DNA of 56,998 bases from Deltaproteobacteria bacterium TMED58 (lineage in GTDB: Bacteria; Desulfobacterota_D; UBA1144), in NCBI GenBank assembly GCA_002167555.2, contig NHDL02000001.1, forward strand, positions 1-56,998, read 5' to 3'. The position numbers and the translations under genes were made by a program. Positions 24,175-33,801 of this stretch are shown here, in pieces. Under the pieces are notes generated by a model that was not told where the DNA came from, made no database searches, and saw nothing but the letters and a program-made list of their open reading frames with translations. How positions within the stretch are numbered: the first letter of the stretch is position 1; every line of letters starts with the position of its first letter.

Positions 24175-24246
24175 GGCCGTGTAGCTCAGGGGTAGAGCGA
24201 CGCTCTCATAAGGCGTATGTCGGAAGTTCGAATCTTCCCACGGCCA
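24175..24246 (+). tRNA. tRNA-Met (anticodon CAT)
   Basis: A full cloverleaf is visible. Acceptor GGCCGTG/CACGGCC (24175-24181 with 24139+100 to 24145+100, i.e. 24239-24245), D stem GCTC/GAGC, anticodon stem ACGCT/GGCGT around loop CTCATAA (anticodon 24207-24209), T arm GGAAG-TTCGAAT-CTTCC, discriminator A at 24246. CCA is not encoded. The anticodon stem lacks the three G:C pairs of the initiator, and the TAGCTCAG start resembles elongator Met; tRNA-Ile2 with lysidine-modified CAT is the alternative. The last base touches the nadA stop codon on the other strand. Confidence 0.95.
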
Positions 24247-25182
24247 CTATACAAGCCCCACCATTCTATCAATGGCTGTCTTAGCTTTTGCTGCTATATA
24301 TTTTTCTACTTTTACTTCCGGGGATTCTGATTTTAATGTTTCTAGGACTTTATCAACCGTAATCATTTTCATATACTTACATGTAGCTGATTTATTTATT
24401 GGTATAAAATTTTTATCTGGAGAGTTCTTTTTTAGTTTATGTATCACCCCAGTTTCTGTAGCCACAATGATATTTTTTGATGCAGTTTCTTTAGCCCGAT
24501 TAATCATTGCTTCTGTAGATAAAAAAAGCATTTTTTTATCATTATTTTTTTCTGAATAATACATTGCTTGGGACCCACATGCGCACTCAGGATGAATTAA
24601 AACTTCGGTTTCTTCGTACTCATCTCTTAGATTTTTTATTTCCTCATATGTCATAGCTGCATGAACATGACATTCTCCAGGCCATACATTAATTTTTCTA
24701 TTTGTTTTTCTTTGAACATACGCACCTAAAAACATATCAGGAAGAAAAAGAATTTCTTTATTTTTATCTATCGATTCAACAATTTTTACTGCATTTGAGG
24801 AAGTAAAGCAATAATCACTTTCCGCCTTTATTTCTGCAGTTGTATTAACATAAGATACAACTACTGCCCCAGGATTTTTCTTTTTCCAGTCTCTTAGTTG
24901 ATTAACATCGATAGAGTCGGCAAGTGAGCAACCTGCATCTAGATCTGGCAAAAGGATTTTCTTATCAGGACATAGTATGGATGCTGTTTCTGCCATAAAA
25001 TGGACACCACAAAATATTATTATTTCTGCTTCTACCTCTAAAGCTTTTCTTGCTAGCCCCAGTGAATCTCCTATAAAGTCAGCGATATCTTGTATTTCTG
25101 GAATCTGATAATTATGAGCAAGAATTACAGCATTCTTTTGTTTTTTTAAGTCTGAAATTTCCTTTAATATATTTAGGTTCAT
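24247..25182 (-). CDS. nadA: Quinolinate synthase
   Basis: [4Fe-4S] enzyme condensing iminoaspartate with DHAP to quinolinate in NAD synthesis. The 311-aa protein has three homologous segments with the cluster ligands C85 (DAGCSLAD), C200 (IHPECACGSQ) and C268 (SATCKYMK). LAHNYQIPEIQDIADFIGDSL is the N-terminal substrate motif. It follows nadC by 4 nt in the same operon. Its stop codon directly abuts the 3' end of the convergent tRNA gene. Confidence 0.95.
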   Translation of the reverse strand: MNLNILKEISDLKKQKNAVILAHNYQIPEIQDIADFIGDSLGLARKALEVEAEIIIFCGVHFMAETASILCPDKKILLPDLDAGCSLADSIDVNQLRDWKKKNPGAVVVSYVNTTAEIKAESDYCFTSSNAVKIVESIDKNKEILFLPDMFLGAYVQRKTNRKINVWPGECHVHAAMTYEEIKNLRDEYEETEVLIHPECACGSQAMYYSEKNNDKKMLFLSTEAMINRAKETASKNIIVATETGVIHKLKKNSPDKNFIPINKSATCKYMKMITVDKVLETLKSESPEVKVEKYIAAKAKTAIDRMVGLV

Positions 25183-25186
25183 ATCT

Positions 25187-26029
25187 TTATTTTAACACAT
25201 TCATAGAAATGTCTATCGATTGAGAGGAATGTGTTATGGACCCAGCTGATATAAAGTCTATATCTAGATTAGAAATCTCTTTTATTTTTGCGACTTTAAT
25301 TCCACCAGATACTTCTATTTCAACTTTTGGATATTTTCTAATAATTTTTATGGCTTTTTTAGTATCAGATAAATTGAAATTGTCTAACATAATTCTTTTA
25401 ATTTTGAACTTTAGTGCTTCGTTTAATTGATGAATAGACTTAACTTCAACTTCTACCTCGTTTTTTGATTTTGCCTTTTGAAGTTTTTTAAGAGCTTTAT
25501 TTATTCCATTACAAAATTTAATATGATTATCTTTTATTAAAATTAATTTTGAAAGGTCAAGTCTGTGGTTGTTGCCACCACCTACTTTTACGGAGTATTT
25601 TTCAATTAATCTCCATCCAGGAGTTGTTTTTCTTGTGTCGAGGAGCTTTATTTTTGTATTTTTTATTGATTTATATAATATGGAGGTTGAAGTTGCTATT
25701 CCTGAAGTCTTTTGTAAAAAATTTAATAAAATTCTTTCTATAGATAATATTTTATTTGCAGGACCAGTTATTAAGCCCACTCTGGTCCCCCTCTTTATCA
25801 AATCCCCATCATTATATTTCCACTCAATTTTTATTTTTTTATTAAAATTTTTGGCTATATGCGTTACTATTTTTGTTCCACACAATACGGCTTTTTCTTT
25901 GAACTTAATTTCACAAGATATCACTCTCGAATCAACAAGGCTGAGTGTTGTTATATCTGAATGAATTTTATCTTCGTTTAAGGCAGCTTTTAGAATTACA
26001 TTAATGCTATTTTTTAAAGCATTATTCAT
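25187..26029 (-). CDS. nadC: Nicotinate-nucleotide pyrophosphorylase (carboxylating)
   Basis: Quinolinate phosphoribosyltransferase, 280 aa. Motifs: LNFLQKTSGIATST, LLDTRKTTPGWRLIEKYSV, VGGGNNHRLDLSKLILIKDNHI, MLDNFNLSDTKKAI, VEIEVSGGI and the C-terminal DFISAGSITHS. It is between korB (5 nt upstream) and nadA (4 nt downstream), so NAD synthesis and KorAB share a transcript. Confidence 0.95.
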   Translation of the reverse strand: MNNALKNSINVILKAALNEDKIHSDITTLSLVDSRVISCEIKFKEKAVLCGTKIVTHIAKNFNKKIKIEWKYNDGDLIKRGTRVGLITGPANKILSIERILLNFLQKTSGIATSTSILYKSIKNTKIKLLDTRKTTPGWRLIEKYSVKVGGGNNHRLDLSKLILIKDNHIKFCNGINKALKKLQKAKSKNEVEVEVKSIHQLNEALKFKIKRIMLDNFNLSDTKKAIKIIRKYPKVEIEVSGGIKVAKIKEISNLDIDFISAGSITHSSQSIDISMNVLK

Positions 26030-26034
26030 ATTGT

Positions 26035-27048
26035 TTATTTAACGTCCCAAGTATCTCCTGAAGAAACAAGCTTTTCAAGGTCGGGCGCAAATTTAGTTTT
26101 TGCTGATTCAATTTGCTCATGTACCGCATCGTCGAAAGTTGGCAAAGCAACCCTTTTTACTACACCCATTGGTACGGGGAATTCAGGGAATTTCATATCA
26201 GAAATCATTCTAACTAAAGTTAAATCAGTTTCATCGTAAATAATTACATTATCAGGGATATTTTCAGGTTCGAATTCAACAATATCAAACTTACCATATC
26301 CCATTACAAGCCCTTTATTGCTTTTTTCACCGAAAACCAAAGGCTTACCATGTTCAACTTTAATGTTGTTATCATCTCTTATAGATCTTTCTGTAAACCC
26401 GTCAAAAGCACCATTATTATAGATATAACAGTTTTGATATATATGAACAAAGGAGGTTCCTTTGTGATTATAAGCTTCTACTAAAACACTAACTAGTTCT
26501 TTGACATATGTTGCAGAAATTTGTGCAATAAAAGATGCTCCACATTCTACTGCGAGTCCTAGTGGATCTGATGGTTCTTCTATTGTTCCATAAGGAGCAG
26601 TTTTATTAATTTTACCTTTTTCACTAGTAGGAGAATATTGACCTTTAGTAAGTCCATAAATTCTATTATCAAAAAGAAGAATAGTCATATCAGTATTTCT
26701 TCTTAAAGCATGCATCAAATGGTTTCCGCCAATTGAAATACCGTCACCGTCACCAGTTACAACCCAAACAGCAAGTTCAGGATTTGAAACTTTTAAACCT
26801 GTAGCAACTGGAAGAGGTCTCCCGTGGATAGTATGAAAACCATAAGTTCCCATATAATAAGGAAAACGGGATGAGCAGCCTATGCCTGATACAACAGCGT
26901 GTTCGTTTGAAGGTCTACCGATTTGTGCCATGGCAGTTTGGACTGCTTTAAGGATTGCATAATCCTCACAACCCGGACACCATCTTGGTTCTGCTGATGA
27001 TTTAAAATCGGTTGCTTTATATTTTACTGCTTCTGTATCAGTACTCAT
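26035..27048 (-). CDS. korB: 2-oxoacid:ferredoxin oxidoreductase subunit beta
   Basis: TPP-binding subunit, 337 aa. RWCPGCEDYAILKAV (C24, C27), GIGCSSRFPYY and a later HIYQNCYIYNNGAF provide the four Cys of the [4Fe-4S] site. GRPLPVATGLKVSNPELAVW and VVTGDGDGISIGGNHL are the TPP/Mg motif. Similarity in layout is strongest to 2-oxoglutarate:ferredoxin oxidoreductases (KorAB), but pyruvate or other 2-oxoacids cannot be excluded. It pairs with korA 18 nt upstream. Confidence 0.88.
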   Translation of the reverse strand: MSTDTEAVKYKATDFKSSAEPRWCPGCEDYAILKAVQTAMAQIGRPSNEHAVVSGIGCSSRFPYYMGTYGFHTIHGRPLPVATGLKVSNPELAVWVVTGDGDGISIGGNHLMHALRRNTDMTILLFDNRIYGLTKGQYSPTSEKGKINKTAPYGTIEEPSDPLGLAVECGASFIAQISATYVKELVSVLVEAYNHKGTSFVHIYQNCYIYNNGAFDGFTERSIRDDNNIKVEHGKPLVFGEKSNKGLVMGYGKFDIVEFEPENIPDNVIIYDETDLTLVRMISDMKFPEFPVPMGVVKRVALPTFDDAVHEQIESAKTKFAPDLEKLVSSGDTWDVK

Positions 27049-27066
27049 AATGTCTCCTTCTTCTTA

Positions 27067-28926
27067 TTAATGTTCTTTAAGTAAGTCTAACTCATTATTT
27101 ATAAATTCCACCATTTCTACAACAGAAATTGGCTGTCCAGTAACCCTTCCTAAAAATGCAGTATCTATCATAAATTTTGATCTTATTACCATATTTAATT
27201 GCCCTAAGTTTAATTCAACAACAGCAACTTTTTTATATTTTCTCAAAACTTCCTCAAGATTCTTTGGGAAAGGGTTTAAATATCTTAAATTGACAATTGC
27301 AACCTTTCTTCCGCTTTTAGCAATTACCTCTGCAGAAGCTCTCATACTTCCTATCGAACTTCCCCAACCTAAAAGTAAAAGCTCAGCGTCTTTATCACCT
27401 AAAACTTCAACATCAGGAATATCATTTTGAACTTTTTGAACCTTTTCTGCTCTTAACCTTGTCATTAAATCATGGTTTTCTGGATCTTGTGTTATAGCAC
27501 CAGTCTCATTCGTTTTTTCAAGACCCCCAATTGTATGCTCTAATCCTTTTGTACCTACTCTTACCCAGTCTCTGGCAAGAGTTTCTTTATTTCTTTTGTA
27601 AGGAAGATAACCATCTGGTTCGGTTCTAAAACGCGCATCCATTTTTGGTATGCTGCTTATGTCGGGAAGTTTCCAGGGTTCAGATGCATTTATCAAGAAA
27701 CCCTCAGATAGAACCATAACAGGAGTCATATATTTTGTAGCAAGTCTTACAGCCTCAATAGATATCCAAAAGCAATCAGATGCTGATTCGGGCGCTAAAA
27801 CAATTAAATGTGAATCTGATGGTCTCCCAAATAAAGCCATGGCAAGATCACCTTGCTCAGTCTTGGTTGGCATACCAGTAGATATTCCAGATCTCATAAA
27901 GTTAAATATTATTAAAGGTAATTCTGTCATTACAGCTAAATTAATAGCCTCAATTTTTAGTGCTATTCCGGGACCTGAGCTTCCAGTAATTCCAAGTGAA
28001 CCACCATATGCTGCACCTAATGCCATAGTGACCGCAGCAATTTCATCCTCTGTTTGAATTGCAGCAACATCAAACTGCTTCAGTGCTGCAAGAGTATGAA
28101 GAACTTCACTAGCAGGTGTTATGGGATATCCACAATAAACTATTGGAAGTTCAATTTTTTCTGCAGCTGCTAATAAACCATAGGAGGTTGCTAAAGCGCC
28201 ATTAATATTTCTATAAGTCCCTGGTTCAAGCTTGGCTGCTGGGATCTTATACATAATAGGGAAAATTTCCATAGTGTCGCACATATTATAGCCAGCATGT
28301 AAAGCCTTAGTGTTTGCTTCTAATATTAATGGCTTCTTTCCAAACTTTTTTGATAAGAAATTTTCAATTGGCTCTAATGGTCTTTGAAAAAGCCAAGAGA
28401 CAACACCTAAAGCTAAAAAGTTTTTACATCTTAGCTTGTCTTGATGACCCATTTCTTCCATATCTTCTAATGCCTTTAAGGTTAGTGTTGTAATTGGAAT
28501 TTTATGTACGCGAAAATCTTGTAAAGTTGTATCCTCAGGATCAAGAGGGTCAGACTCAAAACCTGCTTTTTTTAAGTTTTTTGGTACAAATTCATCTTCG
28601 TTTACGACAATAATTCCACCTTTATTGACTGTGCTCATGTTTACTTTTAATGCTGCTGGGTTAAAGCACACTAAAACATCAGGCGTGTCACCTGGTGTAA
28701 ATATATCTTTAGCAGCGAATTGTATTTGATAAGAAGACACACCATAGGTTGTACCTAATGGGGCTCTAATTTCAGAAGGGAAGTCGGGGAATGTGGAAAA
28801 ATCATTACCAGCAATTGCAGTTGTATTACCAAATTGATCTCCTGTGATTTGAATTCCATCTCCAGAATCGCCAGCAAACTTTACTGTAACCATCTCAAGT
28901 TCTTCTAATTGTTTTTCAACAGCCAT
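27067..28926 (-). CDS. korA: 2-oxoacid:ferredoxin oxidoreductase subunit alpha (gamma-alpha fusion)
   Basis: A 619-residue fusion. The gamma domain is residues 10-190 (VKFAGDSGDGIQITGDQFG, FPDFPSEIRAPLGTTYGVSSYQIQ block). The alpha domain starts about residue 235 with GALATSYGLLAAAEK and the pyrimidine-binding YCGYPITPASEVLHTLA and QTEDEIAAVTMALGAAYGG; the domain III part (LLLGWGSSIGSMRASAEV) closes it. With KorB it couples oxidative decarboxylation of a 2-oxoacid to ferredoxin reduction; no ferredoxin gene is adjacent. A promoter candidate is at 28999-29026 and an AAGGTG SD precedes the ATG. Confidence 0.9.
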   Translation of the reverse strand: MAVEKQLEELEMVTVKFAGDSGDGIQITGDQFGNTTAIAGNDFSTFPDFPSEIRAPLGTTYGVSSYQIQFAAKDIFTPGDTPDVLVCFNPAALKVNMSTVNKGGIIVVNEDEFVPKNLKKAGFESDPLDPEDTTLQDFRVHKIPITTLTLKALEDMEEMGHQDKLRCKNFLALGVVSWLFQRPLEPIENFLSKKFGKKPLILEANTKALHAGYNMCDTMEIFPIMYKIPAAKLEPGTYRNINGALATSYGLLAAAEKIELPIVYCGYPITPASEVLHTLAALKQFDVAAIQTEDEIAAVTMALGAAYGGSLGITGSSGPGIALKIEAINLAVMTELPLIIFNFMRSGISTGMPTKTEQGDLAMALFGRPSDSHLIVLAPESASDCFWISIEAVRLATKYMTPVMVLSEGFLINASEPWKLPDISSIPKMDARFRTEPDGYLPYKRNKETLARDWVRVGTKGLEHTIGGLEKTNETGAITQDPENHDLMTRLRAEKVQKVQNDIPDVEVLGDKDAELLLLGWGSSIGSMRASAEVIAKSGRKVAIVNLRYLNPFPKNLEEVLRKYKKVAVVELNLGQLNMVIRSKFMIDTAFLGRVTGQPISVVEMVEFINNELDLLKEH

Positions 28927-28998
28927 AAAACCACACCTTTCTTCTCATATTCATTATTTGGACTACTTTAATATGTGCTACTGCAACGCACCGGAAAA

Positions 28999-29026
28999 AT
29001 TATAGAATTTTTTTTATTTAATACAA
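28999..29026 (-). promoter_or_regulatory. Predicted promoter of korA-korB-nadC-nadA
   Basis: On the minus strand TTGTAT (29026-29021), a 16-nt spacer and TATAAT (29004-28999). The leader would be about 65 nt. It lies between the nadB stop and korA, separating the two units. Confidence 0.5.
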
Positions 29027-29043
29027 TGTGAAAAGTTATAATT

Positions 29044-30651
29044 TTATTGCTTAGAATAAGAAAATCTAAGGGTCCCGTTTGTTAACTTCCAGTTGATATG
29101 TTTTAGCCATTTGTTCGATTGAGAAGAAAAATCTTCTCTAATATGAGCACCTCTTGATTCTTCTCTTAAAAGGGCAGATTTAGTAATCAAATAAGTTAGG
29201 CTTTTTAGATTCATTAATCTTTTATCTATAAGATCAAATTCATCTAGATTTTTCTTTTTAATGGATGAGATTTCATTAAGTGCTAGAAGTAAATCTTTTT
29301 TATTTCTTAAAATTCCCACATAGTTATTAATAATTTGGGACAGTGATATTCTATAGTTAAGATAGGACTCTACTTTCTTATCTGATGAGATTAGCGAATA
29401 TTTTTTCGCTTTTTCGATCAATTTCCTTGGAATTTGTTTTTCTTTTTTTGACAACTTCAATGAAGAGTCTATCGCTCTTTTTGCAAAGACCAAACATTCA
29501 AGAAGTGAGTTGCTTGCTAATCTATTTGCACCGTGAGCCCCAACACATGCAACTTCCCCACACGCGTACAAATTTTTTATGTTGGTTTGAGAGCCAGCAT
29601 TTGTTTTAATTCCACCAATCATATAATGTGCGGCAGGAGAAACTGGAATATCATCTTTGGTTATATCCAAACCCTCTCTTAAGCATAATTCGAAAGTATT
29701 TTTAAACCTGTTTTTTATTAGACTCGACTTTAGATGTTTAAGAGATAAGAAAACATTTTTTTCTCCATTCATTCTCATTTCATTAAATATCGCGCGTGCT
29801 ACGATATCTCTTGGAGCTAGCTCAAGTTGCTTAGAATAGTTTTCCATGAATCTTATTTTAGAATGATTAATTAATTGACCACCTTCTCCTCTAATAGCTT
29901 CTGATATAAGAAAATTTTTAGCACCTTCTTTTGAAAAAACAGTTGGGTGGAATTGAATGAACTCCATATCTTTAACTGTTGCGCCAGCATTAAGCCCTAG
30001 TGCTATCCCATCGCCTGATGTACTAGAAGGATTTGATGATTGAGAATATAGCCCACATGCACCACCGGTTGCGAGTATTGTCGACTTAGAATGAATGCTG
30101 ATTTTATTTTTTTTTGTATCAGAAAAAACTAGACAACCAAAGCAGGTCTTAGAGTCAGAGAATAAGTCAATTACAAACGAATTTTCATATATTTTAACTT
30201 TATTATTCTTTTGAACTTCTTTTGATAGAAAATCAACAACAGCTTTTCCAGTTTCGTTACCTAAAGCGTGTAAAATTCTTCTCCTACTATGACCGCCCTC
30301 AATCCCAAAATCAAAACCTGATTCGGCTCGGTCAAAACTCATGCCTTGATTTATTAGCTCTAAAACCCTTTCTGTTCCTTCGGAAACCATAATGTTTACT
30401 GCATCTAAATTATTCAGACCACAGCCAACAGAAAGAGTGTCTTCTTTATGAATTTCAGTCGAATCGTCACTATTTATGGCTGCGGCGATACCACCTTGCG
30501 CCCAATAAGAATTACTTTCTTGTATTGAAGATTTCGTTATTAACGCTACTTTTCCAAATTTGGATGCATATATTGCCGCGTAAAGACCTGAGAGACCAGA
30601 TCCTATAATAAGAAAATCGGTTTTAACTTCTGTAACACTAGATTTGTTCAT
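29044..30651 (-). CDS. nadB: L-aspartate oxidase
   Basis: FAD enzyme making iminoaspartate for NadA, 535 aa. FLIIGSGLSGLYAAIYAS is the FAD Rossmann motif. SYWAQGGIAAAIN, FIQFHPTVFS, ISEAIRGEGGQLIN, AAHYMIGGIKTNAGSQT and GANRLASNSLLECLVFAKRA are family blocks; the C-terminal helical domain ends REDFSSQ. Its start overlaps the glnD stop by 4 nt. The other nad genes lie after korAB in the next unit. Confidence 0.95.
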   Translation of the reverse strand: MNKSSVTEVKTDFLIIGSGLSGLYAAIYASKFGKVALITKSSIQESNSYWAQGGIAAAINSDDSTEIHKEDTLSVGCGLNNLDAVNIMVSEGTERVLELINQGMSFDRAESGFDFGIEGGHSRRRILHALGNETGKAVVDFLSKEVQKNNKVKIYENSFVIDLFSDSKTCFGCLVFSDTKKNKISIHSKSTILATGGACGLYSQSSNPSSTSGDGIALGLNAGATVKDMEFIQFHPTVFSKEGAKNFLISEAIRGEGGQLINHSKIRFMENYSKQLELAPRDIVARAIFNEMRMNGEKNVFLSLKHLKSSLIKNRFKNTFELCLREGLDITKDDIPVSPAAHYMIGGIKTNAGSQTNIKNLYACGEVACVGAHGANRLASNSLLECLVFAKRAIDSSLKLSKKEKQIPRKLIEKAKKYSLISSDKKVESYLNYRISLSQIINNYVGILRNKKDLLLALNEISSIKKKNLDEFDLIDKRLMNLKSLTYLITKSALLREESRGAHIREDFSSQSNKWLKHINWKLTNGTLRFSYSKQ

Positions 30652-33182
30652 AACAAAATTGTTTTCAAGCTTTCTTTAACTAAATTAATATCATTCTTTT
30701 GTAATAATTTTTTACCATCCATCTTTTTAACATAGAAAGAATCTTCAACAGAACCTCTACGAGTAGAAATTTTAACTAATCCCACAGTTAATCCTAATTT
30801 TTTTAGATTACTTGATATTTCAAATAACAATCCTGGCTTATCAGCTGAAGAAAATTCAATAACTGTAAAATTCTTGGAGGAATTATTATCTATTTTAATT
30901 TTAGTTTTGATTTCTATTCCAGGTATAACTGCCGATGTGTTTCTTAGATTTTTGTCTTCATTAAACTGAAAACCCTCACTTTCTAGGTCATTTTGAATCA
31001 TATTCCAAATTCCTCTATCCGAAAATGTTGATTTCCCAAATCTATTAACCTCAAAAGTATAAAGCGCTAAACTTTTCTTTAGTACAGTTATCCTTCCAGA
31101 ATATATATTAATATTTGCCGAAGAAAGTTTTCCGCAGATCTCCGTAAACCCAACATCTGGTTTTTTTGACCATATTGTTATTTGATCCACATTATCTTTT
31201 TGACTATATTTAACCTTTAAAGATATGTTGCTAGTTTGATTTATAAGTATTTCTATTTGATATTTTAACTCCTCAGTATTGTAGGTGTTAAAATAAGTAG
31301 AGTACGAATTTCCTGCAATCCTCTTAAATTTTGTTTCATCAATTTTATTGAAAATCTCACTTTTTTTAGAATTTTTAACATTTAAATTCTTTTGTTCATA
31401 TTTCGGTTTAACAAATAAGCTATTAGCTTTTTTAAACAACAATGAAAGTAGATTCCCCTTCCAGTTTGACCAAACATCGGGAGCCACGCTTCTTAGGTCA
31501 CAAAAAGTTAATATGAATAAATATTGGAGTTTTTCTTGCGACCCAATTTTATTTTTAAATTCTTTAATTAATTGCACATCGTCTAGGTCCCTTTTTTGTG
31601 AGTAATTAGACATTAGTAAATGTTCTCTTACTAAGAATTCAACTGTTTCAGGCAAATCATCTTCGCAATTAAATCTATCACATATCGTTTTCGAAATTAA
31701 CGCACCTCTCTCTGCATGTCTATTTCCATATCCTTTTCCAATATCATGGAGAAGACAGGTAAGAAAGAAAATTTCTTTTCTTTTGAGTTTTAACGCGATG
31801 CTTGATTCAAGTGGGAATTCTTTTTTATAGGTTCCATCAATTAATTTTTCAAATTCTTTAATTAACAAAATTGAGTGAATATCTACTGTGTAGATATGTG
31901 AAGGATCTGCTAAAGGCAAATTTTTAATAACTTTAAATTCATTTATTAAAAAAGAAAGAATATCTGTTTTGTTCAAATCAGACAGTATTTTGAAAATATT
32001 CTTTCCTTTTTTCAAAATTTCAACAAAATTAGAATATAGTATTTTTATATCTGTAACGGAAAATTTACTTGTTTTTACTCTTTTCAGCTCATTAAGTAAG
32101 TCATCTGAAATCTCCGCACCATGCAGAGCAGAGTACTCGAACGCCTTTAATATATTTTGAGCATTTAATTCTCTAGGATTTATAGCTCTTAGTTTTCCTC
32201 TATGAATAATAAAAAAATCGTCGATATTTTGAATTCTTTTAGAGATAAAGATTTTTTTATTTAGAGTGTCTCGTATAATTTTGTCGGTGAGTTCAGAGAC
32301 CTTATTAATTGTTGCATGAACTTCTTTCATAAAAAGTGTTTCTTTAGTTAAAAACCCTTCATCCGTCATATTAAAAAATTCTGCGGCTTTTTTTTGTGAA
32401 TCGAAATCGATTATATCTATCTCGTGTTTTTTATTTATGTGCAGATTATTTCTAATGGTAAGCAGAAAATTAAGTGAATCATTTATAGTTCCCAATTCGG
32501 TTTTATTTAAAAAACCAGCTCCTAAAAATTTGTTAATCTCAATTTGAGAATGAAATGCTTTTAAAATCCAAAAAATTGAATGAATGTCACGCAAGCACCC
32601 CTTACCCTCCTTTATATTGGGCTCAATTAAATACATGGCTGTTCCATATTTTGCTTGTCTTTTTGATCTTTCTTCTATTTTTTCTCGAATAAAATTTTGT
32701 GATATATTTGGCAGAAGTTTCTTGTTTATGTCATTTTGCAGTTTCGTTTGGAGAATTGAGTCTCCTGCTATTGCTCTTATATCGAGCAAAGAAGTGAGTA
32801 TAGTTGAGTCCTGTGAGCTAGCTAACTCCAAACAGTCATCAATAGTCCTTAAAGAATTTCCAACTTCTAATCCTGTATCCCAGAGTTTATATAATATTTT
32901 TTCTGCAATCTCTTTTGCTTCATTCAGTTTTGATTTTTCATATAATATTAATATGTCTATATCTGATTGAATACACAGCTCCCTTCTTCCATATCCCCCT
33001 AGTGCAAGAAGCGCAATGCCTTTGTTCTTATAATTTAAGTTAACCTCAGAAGAGATAAGTTTATCAATTTGATTGGAAAATTTATTAACAACTTGTATTC
33101 CCGAATTTTTTTTATAGAGATGCGTTTCTTTTATATCAGCATAGATTTTATTAAATTTTTCTGAAAATATAGAATTTGTCAT
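30648..33182 (-). CDS. glnD: Bifunctional PII uridylyltransferase / uridylyl-removing enzyme
   Basis: Nitrogen-status sensor modifying PII. The 844-aa protein has the NTase motif ALGGYGRRELCIQSDIDILIL (about residues 55-75), the UR domain HD motif LTCLLHDIGKGYGNRHAERG (mid-protein), and two C-terminal ACT domains (ITIWSKKPDVGFTEICGKL; EFSSADKPGLLFEISSNL). It is slightly shorter than E. coli GlnD (890). No glnB or glnA is in the window. It overlaps the upstream cobalamin adenosyltransferase and the downstream nadB by 4 nt each. Confidence 0.93.
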   Translation of the reverse strand: MTNSIFSEKFNKIYADIKETHLYKKNSGIQVVNKFSNQIDKLISSEVNLNYKNKGIALLALGGYGRRELCIQSDIDILILYEKSKLNEAKEIAEKILYKLWDTGLEVGNSLRTIDDCLELASSQDSTILTSLLDIRAIAGDSILQTKLQNDINKKLLPNISQNFIREKIEERSKRQAKYGTAMYLIEPNIKEGKGCLRDIHSIFWILKAFHSQIEINKFLGAGFLNKTELGTINDSLNFLLTIRNNLHINKKHEIDIIDFDSQKKAAEFFNMTDEGFLTKETLFMKEVHATINKVSELTDKIIRDTLNKKIFISKRIQNIDDFFIIHRGKLRAINPRELNAQNILKAFEYSALHGAEISDDLLNELKRVKTSKFSVTDIKILYSNFVEILKKGKNIFKILSDLNKTDILSFLINEFKVIKNLPLADPSHIYTVDIHSILLIKEFEKLIDGTYKKEFPLESSIALKLKRKEIFFLTCLLHDIGKGYGNRHAERGALISKTICDRFNCEDDLPETVEFLVREHLLMSNYSQKRDLDDVQLIKEFKNKIGSQEKLQYLFILTFCDLRSVAPDVWSNWKGNLLSLLFKKANSLFVKPKYEQKNLNVKNSKKSEIFNKIDETKFKRIAGNSYSTYFNTYNTEELKYQIEILINQTSNISLKVKYSQKDNVDQITIWSKKPDVGFTEICGKLSSANINIYSGRITVLKKSLALYTFEVNRFGKSTFSDRGIWNMIQNDLESEGFQFNEDKNLRNTSAVIPGIEIKTKIKIDNNSSKNFTVIEFSSADKPGLLFEISSNLKKLGLTVGLVKISTRRGSVEDSFYVKKMDGKKLLQKNDINLVKESLKTILL

Positions 33183-33739
33183 TTCTTGAAATCAACAAAA
33201 ACCTCGCCTTCATGACTTATTTTGTTCTGGTGTCTTGCTAAAACAAAAAGTAAATCCGAAAGCCTATTTATATAAATGAGCACACTTGGGTTGACCCATT
33301 CAATTTCATTTAATGCAACTACACGTCTTTCGACTCTTCTGCATATAGTTCTTGCCAAGTGAAGATTGGATCCCACTAATGATCCCGAAGGAAGAATGAA
33401 CTCCTTTAAGGGACCGACTTCAGCATTATATTTATCGATAGTTTTCTCTATTCTACTAATTTTTGTTTTTTTGATTCTTGGGACCTTAGTCTCTTTGGTA
33501 GAAGCCAAATCTGCACCTAATATAAATAAATCATTCTGAATTACATTAATTATTTTTTTTACATCTTCAGTCATATTTCCAGAAAGTGCAACTCCAAGTG
33601 CTGAGTTTAATTCGTCTACTTCACCATATGCACTGACTCTATCAGAATTTTTGGATACAACTTCACCTCCAACAAGCATTGTCTCTCCTTTATCTCCAAA
33701 TTTTGTATAAACTTTAGATATCCGCATTTTTTTAGCCAT
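33179..33739 (-). CDS. pduO: Cob(I)yrinic acid a,c-diamide adenosyltransferase (PduO type)
   Basis: ATP:corrinoid adenosyltransferase making adenosylcobalamin, 186 aa. It has the N-terminal ATP motif VYTKFGDKGETMLVGGEVVSK, SAYGEVDELNSALG, LARTICRRVERRVVAL and IYINRLSDLLFVLAR, all family signatures. This implies B12-dependent enzymes elsewhere. Start of a three-gene unit with glnD and nadB. Confidence 0.93.
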   Translation of the reverse strand: MAKKMRISKVYTKFGDKGETMLVGGEVVSKNSDRVSAYGEVDELNSALGVALSGNMTEDVKKIINVIQNDLFILGADLASTKETKVPRIKKTKISRIEKTIDKYNAEVGPLKEFILPSGSLVGSNLHLARTICRRVERRVVALNEIEWVNPSVLIYINRLSDLLFVLARHQNKISHEGEVFVDFKK

Positions 33740-33801
33740 TATTTATTTTAACTTATAGAAAAGGTGTAAACAATTTTATCAAATTTTGGTAATCTTATAA
33801 T

